A stretch of DNA of 64,000 bases from Pyrocephalus nanus (lineage: Eukaryota; Chordata; Aves; Passeriformes; Tyrannidae). Positions 10,924 to 24,808 of this stretch are shown in pieces. Location: contig CM076261.1 in assembly GCA_038380795.1 (NCBI GenBank), forward strand, positions 11,972,556 to 12,036,555, read 5' to 3'. The position numbers and the translations under genes are program-made. Each line of letters starts with the position of its first letter. Position 1 is the first letter of the stretch. Under the pieces are notes generated by a model. It made no database searches, was not told where the DNA came from, and worked only from the letters and a program-made list of their open reading frames with translations.

Positions 10924-13818
10924 CTGACATGCATAAAAATAATTTTTATTCCCCATTCACTACAATGTAAGCATTCGAAACTGTATACTCAAAGTATTCA
11001 TGTTTATAGTCCTTTTATTTTGCAGTATAAAATGTAAAGGTGTCACTGTATGCAAGTAGCAAAGACCTTCAGGACGTTCTTATTCTTGTGAAGATCACAA
11101 AATTTATTGCTCATTTTCTTAGTATATTTTGAGACCTTACAAAGCTCAAGTCCTAAAAACTCACAGTTGTCATTACCTTAATATTTGAGAATTTAATATT
11201 TTGGAATACTTTCTGTCAGCCTTTTTAGGTAAGAAAGCTGTATATTCCTCCACGTTACCAGAAGAAAACTGAAAAGAGAGAGACTTTTCTCAGTGTACTA
11301 CTGGAAGTTCATTGCAGACCAAGTAATTGCTTCTCAGATACCAAGATAATTCCCTATGTTGAGCATTCATCTATTTTGGGTGAGTATTTAGTTAACCTGA
11401 AAACTATTTTATCCAAATCAAATTTAGCTGTTCTTTTAGTTGTACTCCTTTAGAGAGTGGAGAGATCACTTCGCATTACATTCTCAGAGATACTGAAGAT
11501 ATAAGCCTTTTTATGGCCTTTTTGTTTCAGAACCTATCTTAATTTATACAGCTTTAGCCATATATAGCTTTAGTCAGTGCTTTCTGGCTCCAGCTGTTTT
11601 TTGTTTTATGTAGATATAGTAACAGTGCAGTGTTACACAGAGAGCAACAGAAAAGAAATAAATAATACAAGTATAAAACACTGAAGAACTAAAACTGACC
11701 TCAGACAAAGAGATGCAATTGGGTTTTAAATCAATACAATTTTGGTCAAAACAGCCTTCAGATCTTTGTTCAATAGTACTTGTGAGGGTTTCAAACGAAT
11801 GTAATTATGTATGAAGACTCTCTAAATAACCATTAATTATATGAATAATATTCCTTGTATTTGTCATTTTCAGCTTATTAACCATAAAATCTTTTAAGTG
11901 AATCAATATAAAAATCACAGTCAACTTGCTGATACTGCTCATTGTAAGCAATTTGTTTATTTCAGGACATAAGCTATTTCCATTTCCAGCCTCTTTTAGT
12001 TTATTGGTAATTGGAGGAGATTCTACAGAATCATCTCCACACCATAGGCAATTTCTGAAAAAGGAAAATATATGTGTTCATTTCCTCTGGAGCCTTGTTA
12101 TCTACTATCAATAGCCTCCATCTGCAAGAAGATTGCTGCATCTTCATCTAGACGTTGCAGAAGTCCATGGGATAAAATCAAACTCTTGTTTTAGGATAAT
12201 GGTGTTGACTTTAGTCATCTACATTAGGCATGTGTCTGGCAAGGGGCTTCCACAGAAATTGAATTCTTGGTAAACTTTTAATAGCAGACTGCGTGCATGG
12301 GAGTATTTTAGTATCACTAGTGATGTGGTGTCTTAGTTTTCATTTCCAAAGCTGCACATTCTGAGTATCTCAGTTGAAGTGCACAATCCTCCCACTAACT
12401 TATTCCTTCAAATAGAAAATATTCCTAATTCTCTTGTTTATCTCAAATAACTAAAAAAGAAATAAATAAATGTTTAATCTGGACTAGACAGAAGAACAGT
12501 GTACAAACTCACAGGAATATTAGGTATTTGAAAGGAGTCAGTTGTCAGTGAAAAGTTATAATTCCAAATCTTGCTGAAAGTAGATCTTCATTCTCCTCAG
12601 AACACATTTACAATTCAAGGTGGACCTTGTACTACTAATAAACTTTAAAAAAAGCTGTGAGCAGCTTCTCTAACCTCTGAAGTGTGCTCAGGGAGCAACT
12701 AAATCCTGCATCATGAGAAATGAGACAACTTCCAAGCTTTCTAGCACCGAGCTGGGCTTTCATAGGAAGCAATATCAGTAGTTTAGCATCTGTAGTTTAT
12801 CATCGTCAAGCGGTTTTGAGTGCATCAGATGACAGCTGGTGCACAGTGCATAAAGCCATGTGCCAGGAATTCCTCACTACCTGCCTGCCTTTGGAGCCAC
12901 TTGTGAAGTGGCACCGATGGTTTCTGAATAAATACCTCTGAATATGTCCATCCATGATCTGGTAAAGCTTCTGACTTATATGGAGGACCATGGTGCTTAA
13001 TAGTTATTTATTTCTTAAGAAGTCTCAGGTATTAAGCCTGTTTCTGGCATAAGAATCTATCCAGTGAAATGAATACAACCCCTTTATTTGCTTAATAACC
13101 TCAATGTTCATTAAAAAAAAAAAAATTAAAAAATTGCTTCAATGTTGTTTTGTGTCTGTAAATGAAATTATCTACAGAGGTAGAAAGAAATTACAGCTGT
13201 GAGAGTTTCAGCTCATTCCTGGAAACATAAACTGTGAAAAACAGGGAGAAAACTGTACTTTACACCTGACAGCTCCAATTACAGTGCCCTACAGAGCCTA
13301 ACTGACTGCTTCAAATCTTCCCACAACTTTTATTGAGGAACAGTGGAGTGATATATATTGTGAGAGACTGTCTTGTTTTCCTAAATTCTCTATGCAATTA
13401 GTTCAGTTTATGGAAAACTAAATCCACAATAATTTAAGACTCTTTTTATGTTACAAAAGCAAAGGTTCCTTTGAAACTACTAATATTTTTTGATCCTCTA
13501 ATATAAAGTAAAATATCAAATGGTACTGAACTTATATTTTTATAGGGGCACAATATTATAATAATATGTTAATTTAACAGTTAATTTAATATTATAGTTA
13601 ATTTAACATAAGTAACTGTGTATTAAACCTTTCTCCAGCTGATCACAGCACAGGAAAGATCATATATGTTTTTTTCAGGTTTTTTCTCTTTATCAGTTTT
13701 TTTTTCTCCTTATTTTGCACTGACGCAGCAGTGTGGAAAATATAATACAAAATTTACAATATGCAGAATATAAATGATTCTTCAAGTGTTTATGAAGGAT
13801 GCCTTTCAGAATTAGCTC

Positions 13819-14293
13819 ACACAGAATCATAGAATCATGGAATGGCTTGTGTTGGAAGGGACGTTTAAAGATCATCTAGTTTCAACCCTCCCTGCCATGG
13901 GCGTAGAAAATTTTCATTAGACCAGGTTGCTCAGGGCCCCATTCAACCTGGCCTTGAACCCACCCCAGGGATGAGACATCCACAGCTTCTCTGGGAAACC
14001 TGTTCCAATGCCTCATCACCCTCACAGTAAAGAATTTCTTCCTAATATCTAATCTAAACCTATTCTCATTCAGTTTGAAGCCATTTACCCTTGTCGTGTC
14101 ACTAACATGCTCTTGTAAAAAGTCCCTCTCCATCTTTCCTGTAGACTCCCTTCAGGTACTGGAAGGCTGCAATTAAGTCACTCCTAAGCCTTCTTATTTC
14201 AGGTCTGAAGAAACCCCATTTTCTCAGCCTTTCCTCATAGGAGAGGTGCTCCAGCCCTCTGATCATCTTGGACTAATCCTCCTCTGGACTGCT
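13819..14293 (-). mobile_element. CR1 LINE, 5'-truncated 3' end, reverse orientation
   Basis: The plus strand opens with CACAGAATCATAGAATCATGG, the complement of the CR1 terminal repeat. It continues through GTTGGAAGGGAC, ACCAGGTTGCTCA and ACCTGTTCCAATGCCTC. The minus strand still encodes [20 protein letters not shown] (within 13882-14133), the characteristic CR1 ORF2 tail. The element fades near CTGGACTGCTGAACCC at about 14293. It is clearly a different subfamily from the copy at 41700. Confidence 0.93.
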
Positions 14294-16258
14294 GAACCCA
14301 GAAAACTCCACTAGTGAATTTGCCCACAGAGGAGCAGTGTTCTGATAGTTTCCTATCAAATACAGAAACTTAGATAGTCAGTAAGCCTACATAATGTAAT
14401 TTCAAAAAATAGAATAGAGGAGTATTCTGCATAACTCAGTCCCTAACAACATCAAATTGACAATATCTCGCATATCTACATATAGAATTTTAATGCAATC
14501 ATATGTTATATATATTATTAAAAAGTTTTATATGCATTTTATCTTAATGTCACAATTCATTATTAATATATTCGACAATAAATATTATAACAAAGCAATA
14601 TATGAGCTGATTGTTTCTTATTTGCATAATATTGATAACATAAATACTAAACCTGCATTTTGGTATCAGTATTTTATCTTTCAAAAGCTCATTTTTGAGA
14701 CTTAAATAGACTTAGATTTTTGAAGCCAAGCAACCAGCTGGCATGCTTGCTCTGGTATTGTATTCATCTTCCTTCTACAGCTCTTTTGTAAAAATTCTTG
14801 ATTTCACACAGTTGGATAAAGGAGTGGGGAGTTTTTGTTATCTCTTTGAAAAGCAGTCAATAATATTGAAATCTTACAGAACAATTAAAGGAGGAAAGTA
14901 TGACATCTTCAGTCATTAAGAGAAGGATAGAAATAGACTTAGCAAGAAAATTGAGGCTTTAATATGCTGAAAAAAAAAAAGTGCCTTGCAATGAAATGGA
15001 GCTAGACCACCAGAGTCTTTTTTTGACCTTCCAAATGGTTTGGACAAATCTGTAGGTAGAACTTGAATTTCACGGACAGATACTTCACATATGTATGTAG
15101 TAGCCTTTGGTTTTCACCAAAATGTTATTATTCTTATTATATCTATAAGTATTATAAGATTACAAAATTACAGTTTTAGTCTTTATTAAGTAGTTTCAGT
15201 AGTTGTGTCAGATCTCTTTGTTTTTAATGAAAATTTTTGGGTTTTATGAAAATTTAATGTATAGATTAGGATTCATCAGTCCATGTCTTTTCTACATACT
15301 GTGTATAAAGTGTGGAGGTCTCTACCAATCGGTCAAGTTAAAATAAATTATGTTCAGACTCCAAATGTCAAGACCAAATTTGCCCTTTGTGCTAGTAGAT
15401 AATTACTTAGAATAATTATGTTCTGTCAAACAGGCCCTAATATTTGTTCAAAGAATTAGAGAACATACCTAAGGGATCATATTTATCATCATGATCATCA
15501 ACATCGTTGTTGTTAGTTGGTAAATATTTGCTTTAAAATATAAACAGTAAATTATTTGCTTGGTGTTGTTGACTTTTTTTTTCCCCATGAAATTTCCATT
15601 TTTGGTTGTATTTTCTACACCCAGGCGAAATAATTAATATTATTTATTATTCATAAGTCACTGAGAGAAGTCACCAAGTCCTCCAAAACTGATGATCTTT
15701 GAAACAAAAAGAGGTTTTTATTGCAGAATTCCTATTTCTCTAGATTTTCTTTTTGCAGCAGCTCTCCAAAATTATTTCTTAAAAGCTGACTTTTCATATA
15801 AGCAATTTGTACTTTTTTTTCCTCTAAATTTCTATATATCTAAGCAATGTGATCTAAGGAGATAATTGTAGAATAATAAAATTATCACAATTCTCTTTGA
15901 AACCTAATACAGTCTAAATGAATTTGTTAGAAAGAGATTTTCAGATTCTTTTTTCCCTGCAATATTCTTTCTTACTGAGATACAAGTCACTGACAAAAAC
16001 CCATGCTTTTCAAAATATGGATTGTCAAAGAAGTGATAATTTAACTTTCCATATTTATGTCCTTCCAGTGAATGCCATATAAATTATGATTCATTTTGAA
16101 GTGAAAGGAAAGCTTTTTTTGACCAGCTGTACTTTTGGGATCTGAAAGGCAGTGTCTTTTCCTTTTTAAAAAAATGCAGAGCAGAATCAGAAATTTCCTG
16201 GCAATTTGTGAATGAATAACTATAAATTTGCTGCATTTTCTTAGCAACTTTTTACCAC

Positions 16259-16279
16259 TTTTTTTTTTTTTTTTTTTTT
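16259..16279 (+). repeat. Poly(T) tract, 21 bases
   Basis: An uninterrupted T run in AT-rich sequence. Confidence 0.92.
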
Positions 16280-19200
16280 AAAGCATACATACTATACAAT
16301 ACATATAATAGAGGTATGTATAATACATGTGCATCCACATAATATTTTAAAATATCCAAAAGGTCTTTCATATTGGGGATTGTTTGTTTGATTGGTTTTA
16401 TTATTTTCAAGCAGTTATTTTATTATTTTCATCTTCAGCTTCCTTAAGATTGGTACTAGGAGTTTCATTCTTATTCATAAGTCAAACTACCTTTTAGGTC
16501 TTACATATAGTTCTAAAATAAAAACAGAAATCTGCATAGATATGGAGATGGTAACTGTGTCTTAAATCAGAAAATATAAATCTATTTTAAGATTCTGTGT
16601 GGTTTTCTATAGAAACTGTTTTTCTAGAAATAGCAGACAGAATAACAAGTGTACAGTGCAATATAACTAGGTTTGCAGCAAAATAAAACCAAATATTTAA
16701 AGGGCAAAGGCAGGGTTGGGAGAAGGGCAATCAAATCTCTTACATCATTTCTAAGCATATCTCTGTTACCCACTGTTCAATGAGCCAAATGATTGTGACT
16801 TTAATTAATGGAAAATGGACTGCAATGTTTCTGAGCTCATCAGAATGTAGATGGCAATGCAGAGCCAGAGTGTGATCAGCAGTACTCTTGCCATGGGTTC
16901 ACATGTAATTAAATCTGTAAAAAATTATAGATGTTCTGTAAACACCATTAGGAGCTGGGATTTCTCTGGGAAATGCTCTTTATTTGTGCTATATTTGTGG
17001 AAGCAACAGGAAAAAAATAGTTAAAATTTTGTCCTTTTCCCCTTGTAGCATTCCCAAACATATGAAGCTTACAGCATGAACCAGCATCTTTGCCAAACAT
17101 GAAGACAGTATCCTTTGACCTCTCATGGATTTCTGTCATTCATTAAGAACGGAAGGAAAAAGAGAACCCACATTCTTTCAAGTGATCACTAAAATGATAC
17201 TTCTGTAAACTCAAAAGTATAATCATCAAGTTCTGTTTAAAGAAATCTACTCAGTAGGAGGCTGGAACTCAAGACAACAAGATATGCACAAAAAATCTTT
17301 TATAAGTACTCTAAATTTCATCCCTTGAAGGACTCTAAGCTGAAGTATTGTTATTATTGTTATTATGTCTACCTCAGTTGTTATTATCTCTACCTTTCAG
17401 TTTTTCCAATATTAACAGTATGGCATCCCTGGTCCAGGCCTTATCAAAGAAGGATAAAATAGATACCCTTTTCCTAGAGCACTGTGAGATCTCACCTGGA
17501 TATCCCACACACTTTTGTACTGAGCAACCCAACCCCTTCAGTCTGCTTTCTTCTCTGCACGTGCAACTGTTGTCCATTAAAACATCTGACTGTCTGTCCT
17601 CTGACTTTGGCCAGACTGTCTTTGGCCAAGAACATACTTTCAGCAATGCTGATGCCTGTGTAAAAGCATATTCTCTTGAGAATCTGAGTGTCATGGGAAT
17701 TGAACATCTGTCCCTCTGAGTAGATGCAGAATTAATAACTTTTTCCAGCATCTTCTAAGTCAGGGAGCTTTCAAATTCTTTGAACAAGAAGCCATTAGCT
17801 TAGGAATAGGATGGATATGACATGGGAAGAAAAGTCTAGAAGACTAGAAATATTTTCTCTCTTCTCTACTGGCAAAGGTTAAAGTAAATATTAGATCTCC
17901 TTGGCATTTCTCTGCATGCTTCTTCCTCCATCAGGATGGAGACTATTCCTGGCATCTAGAGTTTGAATGTGCAGAAGTGCTGAGGTCCATATGACCACCA
18001 GCAGCAGCTTCACTGCACTGTATCAGGCATTTTTTTCTACCCTGGAAGTTGTACCTGTGATAACAGATGCAGTGACATGCAGCATTTTCTCTGCTTTTCT
18101 CAGCAATCGCATGACTGACATATTTTATAATCCTAGTCCACAGAGTAGCAGATGGTGCCTACCCTTTTTCATCCTGTACAAGACTTGGTATTTCTTCTCT
18201 GTCAATCATAAGATAGGTTTTTCATTTTTGCTGGCTGTACAAGCCATGGAATTTCATACAGCAGTAGTTGCTTCTCGTGCCAATCTCATGTCTCTTGTGG
18301 TTCAGACTTAGCAGAAGTCTTTTACTCTTGATGCAACTTTTATGCCAAATGTAGCAAGCCCTGAATGATCACTGAATAACACCATTCTTTAGAAGGACTG
18401 ACACTCAACTTGTGTGAAATTCAAAGGCAGAGGCATGCTACAGCAATTCAGCACAAAGATTAACCACTCTCCTTGCCACTAAGAGCAAAGGTATCTATTA
18501 AGTAGAAGGCCTGCTAATACTGCAAAGAAACCTCAGAAGATGGGTGCAGGTTCATCCACTTTTTCTGCTCCACCTCAACATGAGATGACAGTCACATAGC
18601 ACATGAAAGCACATGAAAGCAAAAGCTACTATAACATACTGTTCAATAGAGCCTGTTCAATTAGTTTCAAAATGATGCTCCAGCAGTTATGCTCATTGTA
18701 ATATTTCTTCCCAGCTCTGTGCCCACAGAAAATGTGTCCAAACTGTATCTAACTGTGTGATCCTGTCCTCTATTTCTGAGGTGATACAGTCTCACTGACT
18801 TATTCACTCACGAGAAATGTTATGAAATTTGCTGGGGACCTTTATCAAGAAACTACACTTAGTAGAGGAGAGCTGAGGCAGAAATGGATATCTCAAAAAC
18901 CAAAACTACCCAGGAGTAAAAAAATCTAATCATTCTTACCTCAACGTGCCTGTCCAGGCTGAATGAGACAAAGCTCAGTAGACTGCATAGAATCTGTAAT
19001 TTTCTGGGATACTGGTGAAAGATTCTAGTGCTGATAAATGAGCCCCATACCTGACTTTACTGCATTTGGCTTTAGCAGAAGTAGTTTCTACGCTTCCCTT
19101 TTGCTATATTTCTTATAATTTTTTTAGAAATAAAAGCATTATTCCCAAGCACACATCAATTTCTTGACAAAGACAAAGTCCTGCTTGTCATTTTACTCCC

Positions 19201-20405
19201 TATTGATCTCATTCTTATATCCCAGTAATCATCTCATACCTTGCACACAGTATTTAGTATTTATAATTTCATGACATAAAAAAATAATAAACACTACATC
19301 AGCTATGAGTAAAAAATTCATTAAAAGTCATGCATATCTTCTAATATTGTATCTCACTCAATAATACTGAGAAAGAATGTAAATATAACATTTACATTAA
19401 ATAAAAATAATGTATTAAAAGATTATAAACAGAACTTTGAAAGCAATGTTGTGTTTGTGAAGAGAAAAAAAGGCAACCACAATTAAGGATGTTCTTTTTT
19501 TTCTTTTTTTTGTAAACTAATAAGATGACGAAAAAATTAAAAAATATACAAGTTTTGGATGCTATGTCATTGCTGCTTCAAGAGAATGTATTCCATTTTC
19601 CCATATTTTAATATAAAAAATTAATTTTATGAAATCCTGAACTTGTGCCTGAGGACTGAGTGTTGATCAGGCAGTTGCACATGAAGTAACTGTCAGGGAA
19701 GGGTACATCTCTAATTTTTGAGACCTAGGGATATAACTGGAAGGCATTCAAAGGTGTGTGCATTGAAGATAGCTATTAGTGCAGAAGGAAACAAGACGGG
19801 ATGAAGTGCTTCCATCCAAACCTTTTCTGTGACTTTGTTAGGGTGATTTTCTGTGGAAAGAATTTGCCTTTCTTGACATAGATTTCTCAGCTGAAACTTA
19901 GGATCTAACTTGAAGAAAAATTTTGGTTTTGTGCAGTTCTCCCCTTCTGTCAAAAATTAAGAGTTCTTACAACAGAAAGGAGAAAAGCCATTCAGACCAG
20001 CATTTAACAAAACATCCTTTTCACAAAAACCCAATGGCATTCAAACACATAATGGTGAAAATACGTTGTCTATGCAAATCATACTAAGGGCAAAAAGGAA
20101 AAAGTAAACAAGCCAGAGGAATTCAAGAGCACACTGGTAATTTTCTTTTTTTTAATAAAAACTACAAAAAGGGATATTTTTATCACACTGAGACAACAGA
20201 AATGTAGGATTAAATAAAGAAGAGACTTGCTGAGTGAAGTGCTCTATCTTGCCTTAAAAGCATATTAATATCTGGCAGATCATAAGAACTGTATAACCTG
20301 CATCAAATTCATGATAGTACTTAGCTGAAATCAGGGTAGGTTTGTAGTTTAGTGGTAGTTCAGTTGTCATTAAGCTGTTTGCTTTAAGGGATTTAAAAAG
20401 GTAGG

Positions 20406-20438
20406 GGTGTGTGTGTGTGGGTGTGTGGGTGTGTGTGA
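20406..20438 (+). repeat. (GT)n microsatellite with GGGT interruptions
   Basis: GT dinucleotides interrupted twice by GG, giving GTGTGGGTGTGTGGGTGTG; an imperfect dinucleotide repeat. Confidence 0.92.
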
Positions 20439-21825
20439 CAGGTTATAAGCCAGTAGGTTTTGATTTATATAATTTCTTTCTTTCTTCTCTCCATGTCAAG
20501 TGTATGCTCTATGTTATAACTAAGCAATGAAGCACAAGCTGCATAGCAACTATTCTTGTGGGAGTAAGCCTGAAAGAAGTTGCCCAAATAGCACACTGCA
20601 GTGCATCTGCACTGTATGTTGCCTTGGTACAGGGAATCGGGAAGACAGTGTTATGCTTGTGACTGAAAGAAGAAATGCTGAGATCAGAGCAGTAAATGTC
20701 ACCAAAATTCATTTGGTGTGTTCAGATTTACCAGCATGAAAACAACATCACTGCTCTGCTGCCAGCAAAAATTATGTTCTGCAAGTATTTGCAGGTCACA
20801 TGGCAAGGGTTTCTCTCATTACATTCTTGCACAGGAGATTTGCTCTTTCTCACCTTCAATTTGACATTTTACAGGGATTAGGGACATAAGGCAGAAAGTG
20901 TATAATTTATTGTTTTCTCCCTGTGCTGACTGCTGCTAATCTTAAGTCAACAAATGTCAGATTTCAATTTTACTGCGTTACTGCATCATAGACTGCAAAA
21001 ATCAATCTTTGTTGGGTTTACTGTTCTCATTCTTTCATATACAATGAGGAGGGGATAACTACGTTTTGCTATACCTGCGTGACACCTGTTTGCAATCCTG
21101 ATTTTGAATATCTGATTGAAGCAATCAGAATTGCCAAAATGTGCTGACTACATAAAGACCTGGTTTTCATGGTGATTTTATTATTTTTTTTTATGAAGGG
21201 AGATGCCCCATTGTGACTTCAGGCATTTTCTCTCTACAGAAAAGACAAAAGACTCTTCTGGAAATTGACCATATATCACTGAAAGAAATAAAAGTCCTTG
21301 GAAATATTTTATTATGCTGGAACTTTCTCATGGACACTAATGTGAACATAAATAAAAGCCAATGACTTCAAGGATATATGAATTTCAAAGTTATTTCAAA
21401 ATTATTCTTATAAGAAAAGTATAAGGAAAACCCAGTCCTGTAAAAATTAGGATTTTGTCTAAGAATTTAATGTTAAGTACTCTTTACCTTCCATACTTAA
21501 TAGAGGTAATCCAGTATAATAAGGAAGCATTTACTGAATCAAAATAAGCATTATTTAAGTACATTATTATTCAATACAATCTAAGCAAAATGTTAAGAAG
21601 CTTTCACAATTAATATGACTACTTAATTGCTCTTATAATGTTGCTGTCCTAATTATTGTGAATTAAATCATTACAGAATCTTCTTAAAATTTGTTTTGAG
21701 AATGCTTCATGGTGGCAACCTTTACAGTTTTTCTTGACCTAAAGCCCTCTGAAACCTTTAATGGACTTCAAGACCTCTGAACCAGATGGATTTTATATTT
21801 TTTATTTTTTCTCCTACACCCAGCA

Positions 21826-22200
21826 GTGTAACTACATACACCACCTATGAGATCTAAAATATGTCTGATTTATTAGGATAGCTCAGGGTTTTTATAGCAT
21901 CTGTATACAAGGTCTCATGACAAGAGGCACATAATTGGTTACTGGTCACTGTCCAGATGTAAACATGCATTACAAATACCTTTATAATTGGTTATTAACA
22001 GGTAACAAGGCAATTATTTACTTTATCGAACTCCACCTTCTTCTTGGCACTGATTTCCTTTTGTTCTAGCAAAAAGACCCGCCGCCATCTTGGCACCTAT
22101 AACTTACAGTACCTATAAAACTATATAAAAGTTTATAAAAGTCTATAAAAGTACCACACACAATATAAATTGCTCACACATACATCATGTTCCTCCCACA
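21826..22200 (-). mobile_element. Probable endogenous-retrovirus solo LTR
   Basis: Read on the minus strand, the element starts TGTGGGAGGAAC at 22200 and ends TAGTTACA at 21826, so it is bounded by TG...CA. It holds a TATAAAAA box (21889-21896) and an AATAAA signal (21869-21874) about 43 bases before the end. That spacing resembles avian LTRs whose poly(A) signal lies just before a short R region. Three tandem TATAAAAGT-like units lie at about 22120-22155. I see no matching target-site duplication, primer-binding site or viral genes beside it. It could therefore be a solo LTR with eroded edges, or another repeat with promoter-like content. Confidence 0.5.
22079..22091 (-). promoter_or_regulatory. 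YY1-type motif within the LTR-like element
   Basis: The minus strand reads CCAAGATGGCGGCG, which contains the full AAGATGGCGGC consensus for YY1, a factor known to bind and silence several retroviral LTRs. It is one of the few CpG-containing motifs in this AT-rich region. Binding is inferred only. Confidence 0.5.
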
Positions 22201-24293
22201 ACAAAACAAAAATGGAATTAGTACTGGAAGAACAGAGTGAACTTTAGGCTCAGAAAAGTAGGTGGCTGCTTGAAACCACAGACGGGAAAACAGCAATAGC
22301 CATGGTGCAAACATCATCTTTATTTGCAGCAAACCTTAGAAAAAAATAAGTCTGCTGCAGCCCCTGCTGAGGTTGAGGTAAGGGCTAGTTTTTGTTCCAG
22401 AGCACCTAATCCAAGCCCTCCCTCAAACTGGTAGACCCATATGATGTCATCATTCTGCAATTTTGCCTTTGATCTCTTGGCAGGTCTGCCATTTGTCTTC
22501 TCTTCCTATAACAAGAACACCTCAGCTCCAGGCTATCTTCCACTTCTCACCTTCAGGTCTGGAAAATTACATTTCACATATTCTGTGGAGAAGCCTTGAG
22601 TCAAGGAGGCAAGGTGTTTATACTGGAACCACTTCAGACTGATTCTGAAATTGTGCTTTTTCTGGGTAAGCACACACGAACCTTCCTCATTAACACCTAG
22701 TAGAATCTGTCACCAAACAAATACACACCAGCACAATATTTATTGAGTTGCTGGGCATGAAATAAGGTTAAAGAGGTTAGCCAGAATTTGTAGGCTTTAA
22801 ATTTTCAGGGGATTGTTAGGTTCACACTGGGTCAGCCAGTGTGACTTGCATATTAAGCCAGAACCTTGTACAACAACTCCAGGGCCTGGTCCAAGTGTTT
22901 AGAAGACCATGTAATAGAGTTCCACACAGCAGATCAATATCTGCTTCCCCTTTTGAAACTAACTCCACTAGTTCTCACTAGATAACGAGATTTGGAACTC
23001 TTTTTTACCTTCTGATCCAAAGCCTGTGGAAGCTCACGTAAATACGCCTGTTGAATACTAGGAGCTTTGAACTGGGCCTCAAATGATGAAACATGATGAA
23101 GTTGATCTAAAGAGCAATAATAAGTGTTTCTCTGAAGAAGAATTCATAAGACCAAACTCTACTTTTTCCAAGTCAGGATGATGGTCTGCACAAAAATGGC
23201 AGATCTGTGTTTTACTGAAAGCATTTTTCTGCAGCTGCTGTATTTCTTTACTTGTAATAAAGCAAATAAAATGGCAATATTTTAAAAAATAAGAAAAATT
23301 ATATAATAAATTAGATTTTGAGTGGTAGATTCACCATTTTCTCACTAGATAAAAAAAGAATCTTATCAACAGTGATAATATTATATTCTTCATACACAGT
23401 AATAAATTCCTTATAAGTTCTCAACAGCTCCCAAAATTGTACTTTTTTCTTTTGGTTTCTTTTAGGGGATTTTACACATGCTAAAATATGTCATTACTGT
23501 ACCAATAGAATGCATTTTAATCTCGTGAAAGTATATCCACATGAGGGACGTTGTATATTGTATCACTGTAACCAGAACAACATTCAATAACCAGCTTTCA
23601 AAACAGGTTTTTAATTCTGATGGAAAATTGATGATGAATTATATTGAAAAAAAAACCAAACAAGCTTTTCATTAAAAAAATTGTGGAGGGAACACTCAAA
23701 AGCTGACAGAAACATGAGGTTATAAAATAATTTTATCTTATATTGCATAAAATTAAAATAATTCTAGGAAATCCTCTACTGAGAAATAAAGCTTTTAATT
23801 CTGAAATGTTCCAATAGTTCCATTTTGACTTTATTAGGATATCCCTTCCTAATATATTAAAAAGTTACAAAATTGACATATTTCTAAAAATATTTGGCTT
23901 TTGCAAAAATGGGATTTCCTCATATATAAATGGCGTACAAAAACACCCTTGATCTGTTCACTGGCATAGGTCAAATATAGCCTTTCTAAACAGACAATGA
24001 ATATTGACCTTTTATACCATAAACAATATATGACAAGGCAGTTCTGCCAACAGTCCTATTTTTTTATTACTTTTACTCTTTTACCTAAATCATTGTTGTG
24101 GTAATGATTTATCACGGAATTACCAGCTTAAGTGATACACCTTATGCGATCATAAACTCCCTTCTTGCTTCATTATGTCTGTATATGCAAGTTCTTGCCT
24201 AGGCTAGATATGAACCAGCTTTCAGTGACAAACGTTCTGTAGCAACAGACAGGGGACATAATCTCTTTTTCTCTTGCTTGTAAAGTTTGCTGA

Positions 24294-24342
24294 CACAGAA
24301 TCATAAAATCATTAAGGATGGAAAAGACCTTTGAGACCACCA
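24294..24342 (-). mobile_element. Short CR1 3'-terminal fragment, reverse orientation
   Basis: CACAGAATCATAAAATCATT, then GGATGGAAAAGACCTTTGAGA, is the complement of a CR1 3' end, including its final repeat. Only about 50 bases remain, consistent with a severely 5'-truncated insertion. Confidence 0.75.
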
Positions 24343-24491
24343 AAATGAAAATTCTTTGGATTTCCTTTGAATTTGCTTGATGAACAAAAACCACATTACG
24401 TTAAAGCATTTTTAATGCCATTTGTCTAAAAGGTGTCTTTGTGATGCTGAAATATAACTAATTGTACAGTTGTTTTGAGGTTTTGGTTTTC

Positions 24492-24508
24492 TTTTTTTTT
24501 TTTTTTTT
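24492..24508 (+). repeat. Poly(T) tract, 17 bases
   Basis: An uninterrupted T run. A second one of similar length lies 280 bases further on. Confidence 0.85.
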
Positions 24509-24789
24509 AATGAATTAGGAAAAATAGTTAAATTTGCTTGGATGAGGGACAACTTGGAAGTGATAATATTGAAGTGGTACAAATATATCTAGTTCAATCT
24601 TCAAAGCAATTTTATTGTAGCAATATGGCTTTTATCATGCTATTTCAAACAATTATCAAAATGCATTTACCTATCATAGCAAATTAGTCTTCTATGCATG
24701 AGATGCCGCTCTAGAAAGCAGGGAATAACTGACAAAAACATTCAATTTACCCTTATATTTTTTCTCCAATAAATGTTTTACTTTCAGTC

Positions 24790-24808
24790 TTTTTTTTTTT
24801 TTTTTTTT
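24790..24808 (+). repeat. Poly(T) tract, 19 bases
   Basis: A T run ending in AAGATTC. No flanking element recognised. Confidence 0.85.

Larger units (their letters stand above)
8874..13818. other. Intergenic, no gene recognised
   Basis: AT-rich, with only short tetranucleotide repeats. A GTTAATTTAA-type motif recurs near 13565-13610, just before the CR1 copy. No exon with a recognisable product is seen. Confidence 0.7.
14294..21825. other. Intergenic, no gene recognised
   Basis: AT-rich single-copy-looking DNA. Between 17348 and 18311 it is less AT-rich and has open frames of 114-125 codons on both strands, none recognisable. A few T tracts and a GT repeat are listed separately. Confidence 0.65.

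Noticed and set aside
13882..14133. An 83-codon minus-strand frame with RHWNR motif
   Set aside because: It is part of the CR1 copy and is a transposon remnant, so it is reported under the element.
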